Assembly (NCBI GenBank): GCA_019828565.1
Contig: JAHDYR010000067.1
Span: 124,001 to 188,000 of the forward strand
DNA length: 64,000 nt
Direction: 5' to 3'
Source: Carpediemonas membranifera
Lineage: Eukaryota > Fornicata
Numbering within the stretch: position 1 is the first letter of the stretch; each line of letters starts with the position of its first letter. A program made the translations under genes and the position numbers. Below, in pieces: positions 61,223 through 64,000 of this stretch. The notes beneath the pieces were generated by a model that worked only from the letters and a program-made list of their open reading frames with translations, made no database searches and had not been told where the DNA came from.

Positions 61223-61779
61223 TTATTCGGACTGGACTCTCGCAATCTCCCCCAAGTCCTGAGACATTGGGGCCTCGGGCGGCTGGGCGAGAAGGCGAAA
61301 AACCTCCATGACCCTTTCCGCGGGGACCTTCACGAAGCGCTGCTGCTCTCTCTGATGCAGAGCACCGATGGGCCCTGCACTCTGACCTTGGGATGTCGGT
61401 GCGTAGGTCGGAGTGGCGGGGGAGCAAAGGCCCATCGGTGGTTCGGCCATACTGGCGTTGCCTAGCTGAGATCGGATGAAGGAAACTTACCACTTAGCAC
61501 TGATACCGCCCATGACGCCACGCGGTCAACAGGAAGCTCCTTCGCAACTTGATTGTGCTCAACGAGATCTTGCATCACGCTGAGCACAGTCCTGTTGTCC
61601 TCGCGGCTGTGCCGGACCCGCAGTTTAGCGTTATGGGGTTTTGCCTTTTTCGCCACAATAGGGTTCATTGGAGTAAACACTTTTCCGCCTTTGCTTTGTT
61701 TCGCCACACGGCTAACTAAGTGTTTGAAGGGGCAACTTGCTCTATTATGGCCATTACGGCTGCATATTCCACATGCCAT
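61223..61779 (-). CDS. zinc-knuckle accessory protein of mariner element 2
   Basis: Exons 61779-61491 and 61461-61223 joined across a 29-nt intron (GTAAGT...GCTAG, 61462-61490), 175 aa. The first ATG in frame is 61779; the frame is open to 61821 without an ATG. Near the N-terminus is MACGICSRNGHNRASCPF, a CCHC knuckle (C-x2-C-x4-H-x4-C) of the kind seen in nucleic-acid-binding and FAR1/MULE proteins. A basic segment follows (KKAKPHNAKLRVRHSR), then two helices. Convergent with the transposase, like the second gene of element 1 but unrelated in sequence. Confidence 0.7.
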
Positions 61780-61918
61780 GTCAACTGGAGCCTTATAGGG
61801 AAAGCAGTGCAAAGGTTCCAAAAAATGCTCGGGTAAGTTCGGTCATTTTTACTGAGGAGCGCAATATATAATCCCCTGATCTCGATACGGTCAACCAATA
61901 CGCCTTACAGGCCTTTTC

Positions 61919-62236
61919 ATGAGAGCGGAGTTGGTGTCACACCGTCTGAGGAGGTTCCATCGATCCTTCCTAACTGAGGAGGAGATATCTAAGCTCGCCA
62001 AGTTTGATGATGATGATGAATTATACGTTGTCGAATCTGTAGTGAGCCATTCCACCGATGAGGACGGGAACATCGTTTTCAGACTACGCTGGAGCGGTTA
62101 CGAGCCTGAAGAAGATACTTATCAGTGCTATGATGAGGATGTCAGAGGAAACGAACAAGTTGAGTCGTATATCGACGCACACAAGTTGCGCGGCAAGCTC
62201 TTTGGAGAAGAGTGTTGTGATTTCGTAATCAGTTGA
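61919..62236 (+). CDS. chromodomain protein, probably a gypsy integrase C-terminal remnant
   Basis: 105 aa from ATG 61919. ELYVVESVVSHSTDEDGNIVFRLRWSGYEPEEDTYQ is a chromodomain (aromatic cage positions Y, W, Y present). The lead-in VSHRLRRFHRSFLTEEEISKLAKFDDDDE parallels VDAARVRRFDPGKLSEQQIYDLA before the chromodomain of the 31-35 kb gypsy integrase. It is therefore most likely the 3' end of a truncated chromovirus pol. A free-standing chromodomain gene is the alternative. The upstream frame closes at a TGA close to the mariner insertion. Confidence 0.65.
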   Translation: MRAELVSHRLRRFHRSFLTEEEISKLAKFDDDDELYVVESVVSHSTDEDGNIVFRLRWSGYEPEEDTYQCYDEDVRGNEQVESYIDAHKLRGKLFGEECCDFVIS

Positions 62237-62302
62237 TTTGTATTTAGTGTGTGTGTTTAATCTAAATGAAGTACCATCATTCGCGTGTTTCACACCAAAG
62301 CG

Positions 62303-62432
62303 TGTCTGACAAACTCTCGTATATCGGGTAGGGGGTACCGGCAGTTGAGGGTCAAAAACGTCCTCATAGTGTGAAGCGAACTGTTTATAGGTAAACCGTC
62401 TAAAGGTAAAAATGGTCTAAACTACCGTGACA
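62303..62432 (-). repeat. candidate 3' LTR of gypsy element 2
   Basis: On the minus strand TGTCACGGTAG...GTTTGTCAGACA (130 bp), preceded by the purine run AAAGAGAGGGTAG. The matching 5' LTR would be off the window, so the ends are tentative. Confidence 0.55.
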
Positions 62433-62490
62433 CTACCCTCTCTTTGGAAGAAAACCCCTCCTGGGGAGCAAAAGAAACCAAAGAGGGACC

Positions 62491-63999
62491 TTAAACGTAA
62501 TTAGCAAGGTTCTTACGGGCCTTCCGAGCACGGCGCTTAACCTCTTCGACGTGGGACACAGACCTTAGGTGCTGTTCCGTGCGTTCATCATAGTTTTTCC
62601 ACTTAATGGTCACCATACCGGTTTTCCAGTCGATCTTCTCGATCTTTTCGATCTCAAACTGTTCCTTATCGGATTCGGCTAATTGCTTCATTTGAGTCTC
62701 TTCAAGATCTGTCTCAAATGGCATCAGTTTGTCGACGTGGGTAACTCTAATGTCTCCTGTGACAATAGATTGCAGCTTCACCTTATGGTTCGGCAGTACC
62801 TCGTGAATCTTCCACGGGCCTCTGTTCTGGCAGTCGAGCTTCTTGGGGTTTTCATGTTTCCATAGGACATAGTCACCTACTTCTACCCCCTTCGTCTCGA
62901 TCTGGCTCCTGGCGGATGTGCCTTCCCTTACGTAGTCTTCCAGTGTCCTTAGGACCTCCTGGAGAGATTGCTTGAACTCAACAATCCTCTTGTCGCCCCA
63001 CTCTGCCCCGTCCCACTCAGTGGAAAATAGGTTGTGAGGCTGACCGAATATTAATTCATGAGGGGAGAACTGCGTAGCAGTGTGTGTCGTGCCATTAAGT
63101 ATCATTTGAACGGTTGGCACCAATGTTGCCCACTCGTCTCGGCTCGCAATAGCGAGGACCATCCACCTTAAGTGGCGACCAATCTCTGCATTTCTCCTCT
63201 CCACCAGCCCATTACTCTGGGGGTGATATGGGATCGTGAAGTGCCGAAGCACCTTCAGCTCCGTGAGCATCGCGTCCAGTATGGAGTTTGCGTATTCCGG
63301 ACCCCCATCAGATTGGAGTTCGAGAGGGACACCGTATCTCGTAAAGACTCGGTCCCATAGGGCCTGTGAAACTGTGCGTGCGTCATCGCTGGCTACGGGG
63401 ATAAGCTCCGTATACCTAGTGAACATGTCAACTGCTGTGACGATGCATCGTGCCCCCAGATTATCCAAGGGCAGTGGTCCAATGGTGTCCACAGCCACGG
63501 TCTCCCATGGCTTGCCTCTAAGGCTGGATCCTGCTTCGACCTCAATGTAGTTTCTTATTCTCGACTTGAGGCAGATCGGGCACCGCTTAACGGTTCGTCT
63601 GACATCATTCAGCATGCTAGGCCAAAAACCCATCTTCTTCAGCATCTGATACGTGGCATTTGAGCCAGTGTGGAATTGATGTGCCAACTGCAGGAAGGTG
63701 TCGCGTAGCTTACCGTCCGGGATGATCGGGACTCCTTGTACGAAGTACGTAGAGTCCACCAGGGTGCAGCCGTCTAGGCCTTCCCAACCGATCCTATGTT
63801 CCTCAGGGAGGCTGGCCTGGGCCTCGCTGATATCCCATAGGGACGGTCTCACCTCGCTCTCCTCTGCTTCTAGCAGATTTAAGGAGTGTGAGTCCCGGCA
63901 GGTGCTCTGCACCCGCGACAGCATATCTGCCATGACGTTAGCGTTACCAGATATATGACTAATGGTGAACGTGTAGTCCGATAGGACGGTAACCCAGCG
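62491..63999 (-). CDS. gypsy element 2 pol, RNase H end and integrase, 5' end off window
   Basis: Frame open from the window edge. DYTFTISHISGNANVMADMLSR is the end of RNase H. The integrase finger (HQFHTGSN...CPICL), the core with VAVDTIGPL, ELQSDGGPEY and HPQSNGLVERRNAEIG (D, D, E), and GPY/F-like GPWKIHEVLPNHKVKLQ follow. A chromodomain-like end (IEKIDWKTGMVTIKWKNYDE) closes it. About 502 residues visible with no break, unlike the gypsy element at 31 kb. A different subfamily from that element. Confidence 0.9.
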   Translation of the reverse strand, partial: RWVTVLSDYTFTISHISGNANVMADMLSRVQSTCRDSHSLNLLEAEESEVRPSLWDISEAQASLPEEHRIGWEGLDGCTLVDSTYFVQGVPIIPDGKLRDTFLQLAHQFHTGSNATYQMLKKMGFWPSMLNDVRRTVKRCPICLKSRIRNYIEVEAGSSLRGKPWETVAVDTIGPLPLDNLGARCIVTAVDMFTRYTELIPVASDDARTVSQALWDRVFTRYGVPLELQSDGGPEYANSILDAMLTELKVLRHFTIPYHPQSNGLVERRNAEIGRHLRWMVLAIASRDEWATLVPTVQMILNGTTHTATQFSPHELIFGQPHNLFSTEWDGAEWGDKRIVEFKQSLQEVLRTLEDYVREGTSARSQIETKGVEVGDYVLWKHENPKKLDCQNRGPWKIHEVLPNHKVKLQSIVTGDIRVTHVDKLMPFETDLEETQMKQLAESDKEQFEIEKIEKIDWKTGMVTIKWKNYDERTEQHLRSVSHVEEVKRRARKARKNLANYV

Positions 64000-64000
64000 A

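Larger units (their letters stand above)
60151..61864. mobile_element. two-gene Tc1/mariner element 2
   Basis: 27-bp identical TIRs beginning TTGCGCTCCTCAGTAAAAAT, flanked by TA on both sides (60149-60150 and 61865-61866). Lies 23 bp right of element 1. Transposase plus a convergent zinc-knuckle gene. Confidence 0.9.
62303..64000 (-). mobile_element. Ty3/gypsy element 2, 3' part
   Basis: 3' LTR candidate, polypurine tract and pol 3' half on the minus strand; continues beyond 64000. Confidence 0.85.

Noticed and set aside
61846-61848. ATG inside the mariner element 2 TIRs as the start of both genes
   Set aside because: The frame from the left copy closes after 18 codons, and the right copy is out of frame with the zinc-knuckle gene with no fitting intron; the ATG seems incidental to the TIR.
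1-64000. CRISPR arrays, prokaryotic operons or phage genes
   Set aside because: No regularly spaced direct repeats with unique spacers. The repeats present are coding minisatellites, LTRs and a 1.1-kb tandem array in a eukaryotic context.

Overview
The window is eukaryotic nuclear DNA from a protist that I cannot name. The evidence is two intact eukaryotic housekeeping genes at the left edge (a zuotin/MPP11-type ribosome-associated J-protein and an animal-type O-GlcNAc transferase), a polypurine-tract/LTR retrotransposon grammar, Tc1/mariner elements, and many candidate GT-AG introns only 19-31 nt long. Apart from the first 4.1 kb, almost everything is mobile DNA nested in mobile DNA.

Layout. 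1-4146: two host genes. 4773-5117 and 38720-39192: the two halves of one tandem-repeat gene, split by a 33.6-kb nest. The outer layer of the nest is a non-coding LTR element (5118-38719, identical 110-bp LTRs, minus orientation). Inside it sit Element A (6642-29379, 22.7 kb, 74-bp terminal inverted repeats) and a young Ty3/gypsy element (30972-36916, identical 122-bp LTRs, 4-bp target duplication GGGT). The gypsy element carries a spliced antisense gene between pol and its 3' LTR. 39193-40295: an LTR remnant and empty sequence. 40296-40873: a gene truncated by Element B (40874-57647, 16.8 kb, 54-bp terminal inverted repeats). 57648-62236: a Tc1 remnant, two complete two-gene Tc1/mariner elements (58104-60127 and 60151-61864) and a chromodomain remnant. 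62303-64000: the 3' part of a second gypsy element, minus strand, running off the window.

The most interesting content is the pair A and B. They have different TIR sequences, but both TIRs begin CATACTGT and contain or abut a palindrome. They share a conserved subterminal block exactly 179 bp from the left end in both, a second conserved non-coding block about 550 bp from the right end, and a long hairpin just inside the right end. Both encode a large DDE-like protein (candidate transposase, about 820-855 aa), a PHD-finger protein (419/409 aa), a SET-domain protein, an acidic/coiled-coil protein with a shared TPEMK-IIAQHS motif, and a small helical protein. A adds two degenerate tyrosine-recombinase-like proteins, a HEPN-like protein, and a 1,096-bp tandem amplification of half a gene. 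B adds a protein kinase, a caspase-like peptidase, and a protein beginning with a near-perfect histone H3 tail in which K9 and K27 are both arginine. I found no Polinton polymerase, packaging ATPase or capsid gene. I read A and B as two members of a probably undescribed family of large TIR transposons that carry a chromatin-modifying gene set.

Coding frames in the mobile DNA are often broken. Some breaks are explained by tiny GT-AG introns. Others fall in homopolymers and may be decay or sequencing error.
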